From assembly GCF_030316855.1 (NCBI RefSeq), contig NZ_JASZYR010000014.1:1-64000 (forward strand): a stretch of DNA of 64,000 nucleotides, in the 5' to 3' direction. Under the pieces are notes generated by a model. It worked only from the letters and a program-made list of their open reading frames with translations. It was not told where the DNA came from and did not search any database. The stretch comes from Variovorax sp. J22P240. GTDB taxonomy: Bacteria > Pseudomonadota > Gammaproteobacteria > Burkholderiales > Burkholderiaceae_C. Positions 44,111 through 53,301 of the stretch are shown here, one piece after another; the first letter of the stretch is position 1; each line of letters opens with the position of its first letter. The position numbers were made by a program, and so were the translations under genes.

Positions 44111-45448
44111 CTACTGCAGCTTCTTGACTGCCGGCGGATCCCATTTTCCCGTCAAGGCATCCCCCTTCGGCGAATACAGGCGCATGGTCAGGTTGAAGGC
44201 TCCTTTCGGCGCGGGGAGCCAGTTGGCTTCCTTGTCCTTGCCCGGGCTGTCGTTCTGGAAATACAGGTCGAGCGACCCATCCGCGTTGGGCTTGAAGGGC
44301 ATCCAGCTGCTGAGCGCGAAGCGATCCAGCGCATTGGCCACCTGGAAGCCTTCCTCATCGTAGAGCGTGATGGACCAGAAGGCGTTGACGGGCGGCGTAG
44401 CGCCATTGTCGAAGTGAACCGCGTACTTGTTGGTGCCGACCAGCGGTTTGCCGGTATCGTCTGCCAGGTTGAGCGGATAGATGGCGTCCTCGGGTAGATT
44501 GGCGCCCAGGCCCAGCTGGGCGACGATGGCGCGCTTCAGGTAGTAGTTCCCGTAGACGCCCATGGTGTCGGTGTTCATCGACCATCCGTTGGCGACCCGG
44601 GCGATGGTCGCGACCTTCCAGGCCATCAATTGCTGTGCGCGCGCGGACGCGCCGGCAAGTGCTTTCTGCACCACCGGATCGAGCTTGTCGATGTCGAAGC
44701 TCTTGCCGGGCTCGAGGCCGATCCGCTTCATCCGGGCGACGATCGGTTGGTCGGTCAGGTGCGGCGGGTGCAGCTTGAGCAGTTCACCCGCGTAGCCGAA
44801 GTACTTGGCGGCCGGCATGGTGTCGACCTGTGTCTTCGGCGGTGTCTTCATGTCCACGGCGGGGTCGATCTTCACCGCCGTCGGCGCTGCTTGCTTGCCC
44901 CGGCTCGATAGCGGCGTGACCAGGTAGCCCGCCTGTATGGCCCTGACTGCTTCATAGTCCGCCGGCCCGTCGGTCCTGGTGCGGCCGATGATCCAGACAT
45001 AGGGGGTCGGCGCCGGGATGTGCGTCAGGCCATCGGGCAGTCGACCGGTCCAACCCGGCGGCGTGACCAGAAAATCGCCAGCTTGCGTGCCGGTCGTTCG
45101 CCAGCCGGGCGAAGCGAAAACGTCGGACCACATGTCCAGCATCGGCAGAAGATAGAAGCGCCCGGCGGTGTCCGGCGCGGAGACGACCTGTGGCTCCTCG
45201 GTAAGGTCCAGCCAGGCAATGGAGTAGAGCGTGTCGAAGTTGACCCGCACGACCACTTTCAGGTCTGCCGGCGGGTAGGCCGGGATGTTCACAAACATGT
45301 TCATCGGACCCTTGCCGAATTGCTTGCCGGGCTCGATGTTGGTCGATTGCAATCGCGTGAGGTCCATCGTCACGAGGGGGTAACAGTAGATGTAGGCATC
45401 GACTGCAATCTCCTGGGCTTCCTTCTCCGAAATTGTTTCGAGGGTCAC
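44111..45448 (-). CDS. DUF1254/DUF1214 domain protein
   Basis: The 445-residue protein begins near ISEKEAQEIAVDAYIYCYPL, the standard DUF1254 opening, and continues with VVVRVNFDTLYSIAWLDLTE and GRFYLLPMLDMWSDVFASPG. The DUF1214 domain (about 320-430) has FWSITLYDEEGFQVANALDR and ANWLPAPKGAFNLTMRLYSP. GTG 45448 has AAAGGAA six bases upstream; a GTG at 45502 is less likely. Function is unknown. It belongs to the cytoplasmic, signal-less branch, unlike many relatives, and is the second DUF1254 protein in the window. Confidence 0.87.
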   Translation of the reverse strand: MTLETISEKEAQEIAVDAYIYCYPLVTMDLTRLQSTNIEPGKQFGKGPMNMFVNIPAYPPADLKVVVRVNFDTLYSIAWLDLTEEPQVVSAPDTAGRFYLLPMLDMWSDVFASPGWRTTGTQAGDFLVTPPGWTGRLPDGLTHIPAPTPYVWIIGRTRTDGPADYEAVRAIQAGYLVTPLSSRGKQAAPTAVKIDPAVDMKTPPKTQVDTMPAAKYFGYAGELLKLHPPHLTDQPIVARMKRIGLEPGKSFDIDKLDPVVQKALAGASARAQQLMAWKVATIARVANGWSMNTDTMGVYGNYYLKRAIVAQLGLGANLPEDAIYPLNLADDTGKPLVGTNKYAVHFDNGATPPVNAFWSITLYDEEGFQVANALDRFALSSWMPFKPNADGSLDLYFQNDSPGKDKEANWLPAPKGAFNLTMRLYSPKGDALTGKWDPPAVKKLQ

Positions 45449-45562
45449 GGTCACTTCCTTTCTTGTGATGTGGCGCCCGAGTATTGCGCCGCGGTGGGGC
45501 ACGCCGACCGTCGATTTGTCAGCCGATGCAACAGGTGTGTATGGCGGGGACCGAGCCCCCGC

Positions 45563-46054
45563 TCAAAGGTCCATGGTCATCTCGTGCCATGACATTCCGC
45601 CGTGATCCGAGGGGGAAGGCTGCACGTACCGATAGCCCAGGCGGGCATACAGATCGACGTGCCGCTGCTTGCACATGAGGTGGATGGTCTTCTTGCCCGC
45701 TTGTCGCATCTGCCCGACGAAGGTCCGCATCAGGGTAGTCGCGTAGCCGCGGCCCTGATAAGCCGAATCGATCACGACCGACATGATCACGACGTTCGGA
45801 GCAGCAGCGTCATGTCCCACGAGTTCCTTGAACGACTCGTCCGACATCACGACGCTGTCGGCGCAGCCGCTGTTGATGAAGCCGATGACTCGTCCGTCCA
45901 GCTCCATGATCAGGAAGCCTTGCGGGTACTCGGCGATCCGCTTGGAGATCCTGGCCAGCGTGGCGGCTTCATCGCCCTCGTACGCCGTGCTTTCGATCTC
46001 GAAGCAGCGTGCGTCGTCCAGTGGAACCGCTTGGCGAAACGTGGGGGTGCCCAT
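45563..46054 (-). CDS. GNAT-family N-acetyltransferase
   Basis: From ATG 46054 the product is 163 residues with the GNAT fold: FEIESTAYEGDEAATLARI, PQGFLIMELDGRVIGFINSG, IMSVVIDSAYQGRGYATTLM (acetyl-CoA P-loop Q-G-R-G-Y-A) and the closing YARLGYRYVQPS. The acceptor may be an arylalkylamine or other small amine, since the DGRVIGFI...DSAYQGRGY layout is near the AANAT group. An in-frame ATG at 46090 is equally possible. Confidence 0.85.
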   Translation of the reverse strand: MGTPTFRQAVPLDDARCFEIESTAYEGDEAATLARISKRIAEYPQGFLIMELDGRVIGFINSGCADSVVMSDESFKELVGHDAAAPNVVIMSVVIDSAYQGRGYATTLMRTFVGQMRQAGKKTIHLMCKQRHVDLYARLGYRYVQPSPSDHGGMSWHEMTMDL

Positions 46055-46142
46055 GACGCGATGGCCGCGGACTGCGGCGGAAGAATGCATCGCGCAATGG
46101 TACGGCGGCACGCACGCCATTCGGGCGCACTACGTCGTGCTC

Positions 46143-47330
46143 TCAGTTGTACAGCGACGGCGGCGGCGCTTCGTCCTTGAGCGCCCAGCGCCCCAGCATG
46201 TTGAGCTTGTAGTCGAGCGGATCATGGAGCGTGTGCGTGCGCACGTTGCGCCAGAAGCGGTCGAAGCCCAGCACCGAGCGGGTGCCGCGCGCGCCCACCA
46301 CCTCGAAGAGCTCCTGGCTCGCGTAGAGCCCCGCGCGATGGGCCACCACCTTCGCTTCCGCCGTGGCCACGGAAACTTCGGCGCGCTCCAACGCGCTCAG
46401 CGAATGTCCTTGCGCGAAGGCGGCGTCCAGCGCGTGCGCAGCACGATCGGCCAAGGCGTTCGATGCCGCGATCTGCACCCGCAATTCGCCGAACCGGTTG
46501 AGCATGAAAGGGTCGTCCGTCGCATGCGCCACGCCCGAACTCACCCAGGGCCGCGCACTGGTACGCGCATGGTGGCGTGCCTCCCGCTGCGCACCGATGG
46601 CGATGCCGAGATAGAGATTGACCAGCACCAACTGGCCGATGCAGGTGCGCAGCGTGTGAAAGGGTGCGGGCACCGCATCGGCGGCGCGGATGACGTCCCG
46701 CGCCGGCAGCGCGACGTCGGAGAAGGCCACCGAGTTGCTGTCGGTCTGGCGCTGGCCGATCGGGTCCCAGTCGTCGAGCACGACGATGCCGGCCTGCTGC
46801 GTGGGCACGATGCCGAGCAGCATCGCGCCGCCCGTCCCGGCCTGCTCGGCAGAGAACGTCATGTAGCTGGAGCCGCTGGTGCCGGAACAGAAGCTCTTGG
46901 TGCCGTCGAGCACAAAGCCGTCCTCCACCGCGCGCGCCTGCAGCCGTTTATCGAGCGGGTTCATGCCATTGCCCCACCAGCCCTGCTCGCGCACCGTCGC
47001 CGTGAGCCAGCGTGCCTGCTGCTCCTCGCTGCCGTAGATGAGCACCGTCGCGACCTGCAAGTGATGGAAGGCCAGCACGTGGGCGAGCGCGCTGTCGACG
47101 GCGGCGATGCGTCGCACCGTGGCGAACACATCGCTCCAAGAGCGGCCACGGCCACCGAAAGCGCGCGGCACGACGTCGAGCAGCAGGCCGTGCGTCCGGA
47201 TCAGCGCCTTCTCCTCGGCCGCGTGTCCGCCTTTTCGGTCGCGCTCCGGGGCGCTGGCGTGCAAGGTCTCGATCAGGCCGGCGAGGTCGTCGACGGAAGA
47301 AGCAGGTGGAATGGGAATGCGGGCGTTCAT
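46143..47330 (-). CDS. Acyl-CoA-dehydrogenase-fold flavin monooxygenase, DszC/SfnB-like
   Basis: The 395-residue protein has the acyl-CoA dehydrogenase fold but with DszC/SfnB features: LDGTKSFCSGTSGSSYMTFS, DDWDPIGQRQTDSNSVAFSD and the C-terminal VVGARGTRSVLGFDRFWRNV followed by RTHTLHDPLDYK. The usual catalytic Glu of dehydrogenases is not in its place. Such FMN-dependent enzymes oxygenate sulfur compounds (dibenzothiophene, dimethyl sulfone and the like) with reduced flavin supplied by a partner. It is divergent from the flavoprotein/ferredoxin/ABC genes, pointing to desulfurisation of an organosulfur compound. Confidence 0.85.
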   Translation of the reverse strand: MNARIPIPPASSVDDLAGLIETLHASAPERDRKGGHAAEEKALIRTHGLLLDVVPRAFGGRGRSWSDVFATVRRIAAVDSALAHVLAFHHLQVATVLIYGSEEQQARWLTATVREQGWWGNGMNPLDKRLQARAVEDGFVLDGTKSFCSGTSGSSYMTFSAEQAGTGGAMLLGIVPTQQAGIVVLDDWDPIGQRQTDSNSVAFSDVALPARDVIRAADAVPAPFHTLRTCIGQLVLVNLYLGIAIGAQREARHHARTSARPWVSSGVAHATDDPFMLNRFGELRVQIAASNALADRAAHALDAAFAQGHSLSALERAEVSVATAEAKVVAHRAGLYASQELFEVVGARGTRSVLGFDRFWRNVRTHTLHDPLDYKLNMLGRWALKDEAPPPSLYN

Positions 47331-47522
47331 GCGTGGAATCGGAACCAGCCAGGATTCTTCGATGCTCCGTTGCCCTGGGCAACGAAGAAATCGGCGCGAC
47401 CTTCATCGGAATACGCATAAGGCCATGCACCGCAGAACGCATATGGTTGAACGGAATCCTTCTTTGCATCCTGCCCCCTGCTGGTTAGGGTTCCAGCCTC
47501 ACGGACACACGGCGGAACAGAC

Positions 47523-49142
47523 ATGGGCGCAAGAGATTTCGAAGGTCAGGCACTGTCAGGTGCCGATGGCGGTCATCGCCACGACGCGGACGTTCTCGTG
47601 ATTGGCGGCGGGCCCGCGGGCACCTGGGCCGCCATCAGCGCGGCGGCGCAAGGCGCGCGCGTGGTGCTCGCCGACAAGGGCTTCTGCGGCACGTCCGGCG
47701 CGACAGCGCCCTCCGGCACCGGCCTGTGGCACGTCTCGCCCGAGGGCAGCGCGCGTGCCGAGGCCAAGGCCAGCCGCCTCGCGATGGGCGGTCATCTCGC
47801 CGAACACGCCTGGATGGACCGCGTCCTGGCGCAGACCTGGGACAACGTCGAGCGCCTCAAGGACTGGGGCTATCCCTTTCCGAGCGACGACGAAGGACAG
47901 CTTCGCTGCACCTCGCTGCAAGGCCCGGAGTACATGCGGCTGATGCGCAAGCGGGTGAAGGCATCGGGCGCACGCATCCTCGATCACAGCCCCGCGCTCG
48001 AGTTGCTTGTCGATGCGCAAGGCACGGTCGGCGGCGCCACCGGCGTGAACCGCCAGACCGGCGAGACCTGGGTGGTGCGCGCGGGCGCGGTGGTCATCGC
48101 GACCGGCGGCTGCGCGTTTCTCAGCAAGGCACTGGGCTGCAACGTGCTGACCGGCGACGGCCAGCTGATGGCGGCCGAGGTCGGCGCGGCGATGTCGGGC
48201 ATGGAGTTCTCCAACGCCTATGGACTCGGACCGGCCTTTTCGTCAGTCACCAAGTCGCTGTTCTACAACTGGGCCACCTTCTACGACCGCGATGGCAAGG
48301 CGATCGAAGGCGCCGGCTCCTCGCGCGGGCGCAGCGTGATCGCCCAGAATCTGCAAACGCAGCCAGTCTATGCCTGCATCGACCGCGCCGACCCGCAGAT
48401 CCGGGCCTGGATGCGCACGGCACAGCCCAACTTCTTCGTCTCGTTCGATCGCCAGGGCATCGACCCCTTCACCCAGCATTTCCCTGTCACCCTGCGCCTG
48501 GAGGGCACGGTGCGCGGCACCGGCGGGCTGAACCTGATCGACGACAGTTGCGCCACTTCGGTCGCCGGCCTGTATGCCGCGGGCGACGCCGCGACGCGCG
48601 AGCTGATCTGCGGCGGCTTCACGGGCGGCGGCAGCCACAACGCGGCGTGGGCCCTGTCCTCCGGCTTCTGGGCCGGCGCCGGCGCGGCGGCCTTCGGCCA
48701 GGATGCGCGCACCCGTGCGCCGCGTGCGCTGCGACGCGCTGGCGGCGTGGCGCTCGCCACCCGTGGCGCCGAGGGCTACGACAGCCAGGCGGTGGTGAGC
48801 GCGGTCCAGGCCGAGGTCTTTCCGTACGAGCGCAACTGGTTTCGCGAAGGCCACGTACTGGCGGAATCCCTGGGCCGACTCGACGCACTCTGGACTCGCC
48901 TTCGCCACAGCGCACCAGCGGCCACCGCCAGCGAAGCCGTGCGCGCCCGCGAGGCGGCCGCCATGCTCGCGACCGCACGCTGGATGTACCGCAGCGCGCT
49001 GCAGCGCACCGAAACCCGCGGCATGCACCGGCGCCGCGAACACGAGGCGCTGGATCCGACCCAGCGCCACCGACTCCTCAGCGGCGGGCTCGACGAGGTC
49101 TGGGTCTGCGCACAGCCCCTCACGGAAGCCCTCACCGCATGA
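47523..49142 (+). CDS. FAD-dependent oxidoreductase, fumarate reductase/AprA-like flavoprotein
   Basis: The 539-residue protein has an FAD motif VLVIGGGPAGTWAAISAA (25-42), then GFCGTSGATAPSG and the FRD/SDH/AprA-type closing GLYAAGDAATRELICGG followed by FTGGGSHNAAWAL. It overlaps (ATGA) a small ferredoxin with two [4Fe-4S] clusters, the same pairing as in adenylylsulfate reductase AprAB. It is shorter than AprA (about 660), so it may reduce or oxidise another sulfur compound. It heads an operon with sulfonate-type ABC genes. Confidence 0.85.
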   Translation: MGARDFEGQALSGADGGHRHDADVLVIGGGPAGTWAAISAAAQGARVVLADKGFCGTSGATAPSGTGLWHVSPEGSARAEAKASRLAMGGHLAEHAWMDRVLAQTWDNVERLKDWGYPFPSDDEGQLRCTSLQGPEYMRLMRKRVKASGARILDHSPALELLVDAQGTVGGATGVNRQTGETWVVRAGAVVIATGGCAFLSKALGCNVLTGDGQLMAAEVGAAMSGMEFSNAYGLGPAFSSVTKSLFYNWATFYDRDGKAIEGAGSSRGRSVIAQNLQTQPVYACIDRADPQIRAWMRTAQPNFFVSFDRQGIDPFTQHFPVTLRLEGTVRGTGGLNLIDDSCATSVAGLYAAGDAATRELICGGFTGGGSHNAAWALSSGFWAGAGAAAFGQDARTRAPRALRRAGGVALATRGAEGYDSQAVVSAVQAEVFPYERNWFREGHVLAESLGRLDALWTRLRHSAPAATASEAVRAREAAAMLATARWMYRSALQRTETRGMHRRREHEALDPTQRHRLLSGGLDEVWVCAQPLTEALTA

Positions 49143-49468
49143 TCGAACTCATCAGCCCCGAACGCTGCACTGCCTGCAACATCTGCGTCAACGCCTGCCC
49201 GACCAATGTGTTCGAGGCCGTCGCCGGCGCCCCACCACGCATCGCGCGGCAGGACGACTGCCAGACCTGCTTCATGTGCGAGCTGTACTGCCCCGAGGAC
49301 GCGCTCTATGTCGCGCCCATCGCGGACCGCCGCGCCAGCGCCGATGAACGCGAGCCCGCCACGAAAGAGCTGGTGGGCAGCTACCGCCGCGCCATCGGCT
49401 GGGGCCGGGGGCGTCAATCCACGGCATCGGCCGATGCCAGCTTTGAACTGCTGCGGCGCGCGCACTGA
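49139..49468 (+). CDS. Ferredoxin with two [4Fe-4S] clusters, AprB-like
   Basis: The 109-residue protein holds two complete C-x2-C-x2-C-x3-C-P motifs: Cys10, 13, 16, 20 (CTACNICVNACP) and Cys41, 44, 47, 51 (CQTCFMCELYCP). A basic C-terminal tail of about 50 residues follows. It is the likely electron partner of the flavoprotein, whose stop codon overlaps its start (ATGA at 49139-49142). It should be cytoplasmic. Confidence 0.88.
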   Translation: MIELISPERCTACNICVNACPTNVFEAVAGAPPRIARQDDCQTCFMCELYCPEDALYVAPIADRRASADEREPATKELVGSYRRAIGWGRGRQSTASADASFELLRRAH

Positions 49469-49499
49469 CGCACCAGTTGCTCTGCCTCCTTCGAACCCG

Positions 49500-50483
49500 A
49501 TGACCCCTTCGACTTCACCCCTTGCGTCCCGCCGGCGCGTGCTTCGCGGCGCCGTCGGCGCTGCCATCGCGAGCGCCCTGCCCGCCTTCACCAACGCCCA
49601 GGGCACCGACGCCGTGCTGCGCCTCGGCTACATCGGCCCCGGCAAGAAGCCGGCTGCCGCCACCGGCTGGGCCCTGCGGCAGGGCCTGCTGCAGCGCGAG
49701 CTCGCGTCGCTCGGCATCCAGGAGATCTCGACGCGCAATTTCCCCAACGGCCCCGACCTCAACGAAGCCTTCGCAGGCGGCGTCCTGGACGTGGGCATCT
49801 ACGGCGACACGCCAGCCATCGTCGCGCACTCGCGTGGGCTCGAGAATCGACTGATCGGTTTCGATGCCGTCGGCATGAACGTGTGGCTGCTGACCCCGCG
49901 CGGCGGTGTGCGCAGCGTCAAGGAACTCGAGGGCCAGTCGATCGGCGTGGCGCGCGGCTCCTACATGCACCGCTATGTGCTGGGCCTGCTCAAGGCGCAC
50001 GGCCTGCAGAAATCGGTCAAGGTGATTCACATGTTCCCGCGCGATGGCGAGGCCGCGCTCGACCGCGGCTCCATCGCCGCGTTCGCAGCCCAGATCGATG
50101 TCGGCCCGCTGCTGGCCTCGCGCGGCTATCCGGTCATCGACCAGGCCGATCAGCACCCGTCGCTGCGCGGGACTTCGGTGATCGTCGCTTCGGACAAAGT
50201 GCTGCAAGCCAGGCCGGGACTGGCCGCAGCGTGGACCCGCGCGCGGCGTTCGGCGCTCGCGGACATCCACCGCGACCCGCAGGCCTACTACGCCTTCCAT
50301 GCCGAGGTCAGCGGCTTTCCGCTCGAGGTGGTCAAGGTCTCGCACCCGCTCTCGCAGTATCCCGAGGCCGCCTACCCGGCCGAGGGGACGGCGCTGCTCG
50401 CCGAAGTCAAGAACTTCCTTCTGGCCGAGAAACTCATCGATCGCGATTTCAACCTGGACAACTGGCGCGTCAACGACGCCTGA
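49500..50483 (+). CDS. ABC transporter substrate-binding protein, sulfonate/nitrate type
   Basis: From ATG 49500 the product is 327 residues with a Tat-like signal (SRRRVLRGAVGAAIASALPA). The mature part is an SsuA/NrtA-type binding protein: VLDVGIYGDTPAIVAHSRGL, VKELEGQSIGVARGSYMHRY, VIHMFPRDGEAALDRGSIAA and a C-terminal NFLLAEKLIDRDFNLDNWRV. It should bind a sulfonate or related anion in the periplasm for the ATPase/permease that follow. It is 31 bases after the ferredoxin stop. Confidence 0.86.
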   Translation: MTPSTSPLASRRRVLRGAVGAAIASALPAFTNAQGTDAVLRLGYIGPGKKPAAATGWALRQGLLQRELASLGIQEISTRNFPNGPDLNEAFAGGVLDVGIYGDTPAIVAHSRGLENRLIGFDAVGMNVWLLTPRGGVRSVKELEGQSIGVARGSYMHRYVLGLLKAHGLQKSVKVIHMFPRDGEAALDRGSIAAFAAQIDVGPLLASRGYPVIDQADQHPSLRGTSVIVASDKVLQARPGLAAAWTRARRSALADIHRDPQAYYAFHAEVSGFPLEVVKVSHPLSQYPEAAYPAEGTALLAEVKNFLLAEKLIDRDFNLDNWRVNDA

Positions 50484-50495
50484 CAAGGATTCATC

Positions 50496-51575
50496 ATGGC
50501 CTCACACATCACCACCCCCTCCTCGTTGGCCAAGTTGCCATCGCGCCGCCGCGCCCTGAGATCACTGGCCTCGCTGATCGCCGTCGGCGCCGGTGGCCTG
50601 CCGCTCGCTGGCTGCTCGCGCCATGACAGTGCCGGCGCTTCCGCCGCGGGCGGCGGTCCTGCGGTCGTCGGCAAGACCGGCGACAAGGTGGCATTCAAGT
50701 ACCCCAACAATCCATCCTTCGACCTCATCTACCTGGCCGACGAGCTCGGCTACTTCGAAGGCACGAACACGCGGCCCGAGTACGTGGGCAAGATCGCCGC
50801 GCCGCAGATCATTCCGCTCGTGGGCACGGGCGAGATCGACTTCGGCTCGCGCATGGTGCCGCTGGTGATCTCCGCGATCGCCTCGGGCGCCGACCTGAAG
50901 GTCGTCGCGGCCGGCGGCAAGACGCTGGAGGAAGCGCCGCACATGAAGTACTTCGTGCGCAAGGACTCCGGCATCCGAACGCCGAAGGATCTCGAGGGCA
51001 AGACGATCGGCTTCAACAGCTTCGGGGCCTGCGCGGAGTTCGTGACGAAGAAGTACCTGCGCGAAAAAGGCGTGGACGTGAACAAGATCAACTTCCTCGT
51101 CATTCCCGACGAGCAGGCCGAGCAGACGCTGGTCACGGGCAACACGGACCTGGCGATCATCCACGCGCCCTTCTCGGGCCGCGCCGATCATGCCGACCAG
51201 CTGGTGCGACTGTGGAGCGACTGGGACCTCGACGGCGGCCTGGGTGGCATGGCGCCGTACAGTGCCCATGGCAGGTTCATTCGCGAGCATCCCGAGGCGG
51301 TGCGCGACGTGGTCGTGGCCCTGGCCAAGGCCGGCAACTGGGTCAATGCCAACCCGGAGGAAGCGCGCAAGCTGGTGTCCAAGCGCATCAACATGGCGAT
51401 CGAGAACGTCGACCGCTATGCCTATGTGGAGGATCTGGTCGTGACGGAGCCGCCGATCCACTACTACATCGACATCCTGCAGTCCGAGGGCAAGATTGCC
51501 GCGGGCAAGGTGGCGATCAAGGACGTCTACACCAACGAGTTCAACCCCTTCGCCGCCAAGCCGGCGAAGGCCTGA
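50496..51575 (+). CDS. ABC transporter substrate-binding lipoprotein, NMT1/sulfonate type
   Basis: The 359-residue protein has a signal with both Arg-Arg and a lipobox (PLAGC, about residue 40). The mature domain reads FDLIYLADELGYFEGTNTRP, IDFGSRMVPLVISAIASGAD, GKTIGFNSFGACAEFVTKKY and IDILQSEGKIAAGKV, an NMT1/SsuA-like fold. Following another binding protein in the same operon by 12 bases, it suggests two related ligands or two affinities for one transporter. AAGGA precedes the ATG. Confidence 0.86.
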   Translation: MASHITTPSSLAKLPSRRRALRSLASLIAVGAGGLPLAGCSRHDSAGASAAGGGPAVVGKTGDKVAFKYPNNPSFDLIYLADELGYFEGTNTRPEYVGKIAAPQIIPLVGTGEIDFGSRMVPLVISAIASGADLKVVAAGGKTLEEAPHMKYFVRKDSGIRTPKDLEGKTIGFNSFGACAEFVTKKYLREKGVDVNKINFLVIPDEQAEQTLVTGNTDLAIIHAPFSGRADHADQLVRLWSDWDLDGGLGGMAPYSAHGRFIREHPEAVRDVVVALAKAGNWVNANPEEARKLVSKRINMAIENVDRYAYVEDLVVTEPPIHYYIDILQSEGKIAAGKVAIKDVYTNEFNPFAAKPAKA

Positions 51576-51589
51576 GGCGAGGCCCGGCG

Positions 51590-52432
51590 ATGACGGTCAA
51601 GATCTCGGCGCGCGACGTGCGCATGGAGTTTCCCGCGCGCGGCTCGCAGGAGCGCGTGTCGGTGCTGCACGGCTTCGACCTCGACGTGCGAGAAGGCGAG
51701 TTCCTGTCGGTGCTCGGGCCCTCGGGTTGCGGCAAATCGACCTTCCTAAGCATCCTGGCCGGACTGACGGCGCGCACCGGCGGACGCATCAGCATCGGCG
51801 GCCAGAAGCTTGCAGGCATCAACCGCAGCCAGGGCGTGGTGTTCCAGGGCTATGCGCTGTTCCCGTGGCGCACCGTGCTCGACAACATCGCCGTCGGGCT
51901 GGAGATCCGCGGCGTGAGCCGCGAGCAGCGGCGGCGCACCGCACAGGACTACCTGGAGCGCGTCGGCCTGCACGGCTTCGGCAACAGCTATCCGCACGAG
52001 CTCTCGGGCGGCATGAAGCAGCGCGTCGCGATCGCGCGGTCGCTGGCCTACCAGCCGGACGTGCTGCTGATGGACGAACCCTTCGCCGCACTCGACGCGC
52101 AAACCCGCGAGATCCTGCAGACCGAACTGCTGCGCATCTGGGAACAGGATCGCAAGACCATCGTCTTCATCACGCACAGCCTCGACGAGGCCATCTATCT
52201 CTCGGACCGGGTGGCCGTGATGACGCAGCGCCCCGGCCGGATCAAGGACATCATCGACATCCCGCTCGCGCGTCCCCGCTCGAACGAGATCCGCAACTCG
52301 GCCGAATTCGTCGCGCTGCGCCAGCGCGCCTGGGACGTGCTCAAGGACGAAGTTCAGTTCGGCGTGCATCCCGCAGCCGTCGCGCGCTCGACAGCGCCGA
52401 GCCCTCTGCGCCAACTGCAGGAGGTTGCGTGA
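51590..52432 (+). CDS. ABC transporter ATPase, SsuB/TauB-like
   Basis: The 280-residue protein has Walker A GPSGCGKST (43-51), Q-loop FQGYALFPWRTV, signature LSGGMKQRVAIARSLA, Walker B VLLMDEPFAALD and the H-loop FITHSLDEAIYLSDRV. The FPWRTVLDNIAVGLEIRG segment is typical of the nitrate/sulfonate/taurine ATPases. It powers import by the permease whose GTG start overlaps its stop (GTGA at 52429-52432). Confidence 0.9.
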   Translation: MTVKISARDVRMEFPARGSQERVSVLHGFDLDVREGEFLSVLGPSGCGKSTFLSILAGLTARTGGRISIGGQKLAGINRSQGVVFQGYALFPWRTVLDNIAVGLEIRGVSREQRRRTAQDYLERVGLHGFGNSYPHELSGGMKQRVAIARSLAYQPDVLLMDEPFAALDAQTREILQTELLRIWEQDRKTIVFITHSLDEAIYLSDRVAVMTQRPGRIKDIIDIPLARPRSNEIRNSAEFVALRQRAWDVLKDEVQFGVHPAAVARSTAPSPLRQLQEVA

Positions 52433-53301
52433 GCGCGGTCGATCCCCTCCATGACCAGGGAGCTCTCGAGGCGATTGCACAGCCCCGGGATCTCGCCGCA
52501 CCGCGGCCGATCGCCTCCCTGGCCCGGCGGCTGCGCGGTTTCGGCCGCATCGTCGAGCGAGGCCTCGGCATCCTCCTCTTCCTCGCGTTGTGGGAAGCGC
52601 TGCCTCGCCTCGGCATCGTGGGCGACGCCTACCTGAGCCCGCCCTCCGCAGTGCTCGGCACCATCGTCCAGCTCGGCCTCGACGGGCAGCTCTGGAAGCA
52701 CCTCGCCGCCAGCCTGCAACGCTCCCTCTGGGGCCTGCTGCTCGCGATCGCTGCCGGGGTGTCGCTCGGGCTCCTGATGGGTGGATGGCGAAGGCTCGAG
52801 AACATCGTCGACCCGGTCCTCCAGTTGTTCCGCCAGACCTCGGCCTTCGCGCTGTTCCCGGTCTTCATCCTGTTTCTGGGCATCGGCGAGCTGTCCAAGG
52901 TCGCGATCATCTTCTGGGCCTCCTTCTGGCCGGTGCTGCTGAGCACGATCGGCGGCGTCAAGCAGGTCGACCGGCTGCTGGTCAATTCGGCGCTCTCGAT
53001 GGGCGCCTCGCAGCGCTTCATCTTCTTCCAGGTGGTGCTGCCCGCGGCGCTGCCGTCGATCTTCACCGGCGTGCGGCTCGCCGGTGCCTACTGCATCACC
53101 GCGCTCGTTGCGGCCGAGATGATCGGGGCGCATTCGGGCCTGGGCTTCCTGACCCTGAACTCGCAGGAGACCTTCCAGATCCCGACCATGTACAGCGGCA
53201 TCCTGCTGCTGGCGGTCACGGGCCTGTTGCTCAACTACCTGCTGGCCCTGCTGGAAGGCCGGCTGCTGCGCTGGCGCAAGGGACTGAGCCTCGATGATTG
53301 A
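52429..53301 (+). CDS. ABC transporter permease, SsuC/TauC-like
   Basis: The 290-residue protein has six predicted membrane segments after a polar N-terminus (about 60): GILLFLALWEALPRLGIVGD, LWGLLLAIAAGVSLGLLMGG, FALFPVFILFLGIGELSKVA, then the EAA loop ALSMGASQRFIFFQVVLPAA (about 175-195) that contacts the ATPase, and a last helix GILLLAVTGLLLNYLLALLE. The GTG start has AGGAGG upstream and overlaps the ATPase stop. Confidence 0.9.
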   Translation: MSAVDPLHDQGALEAIAQPRDLAAPRPIASLARRLRGFGRIVERGLGILLFLALWEALPRLGIVGDAYLSPPSAVLGTIVQLGLDGQLWKHLAASLQRSLWGLLLAIAAGVSLGLLMGGWRRLENIVDPVLQLFRQTSAFALFPVFILFLGIGELSKVAIIFWASFWPVLLSTIGGVKQVDRLLVNSALSMGASQRFIFFQVVLPAALPSIFTGVRLAGAYCITALVAAEMIGAHSGLGFLTLNSQETFQIPTMYSGILLLAVTGLLLNYLLALLEGRLLRWRKGLSLDD

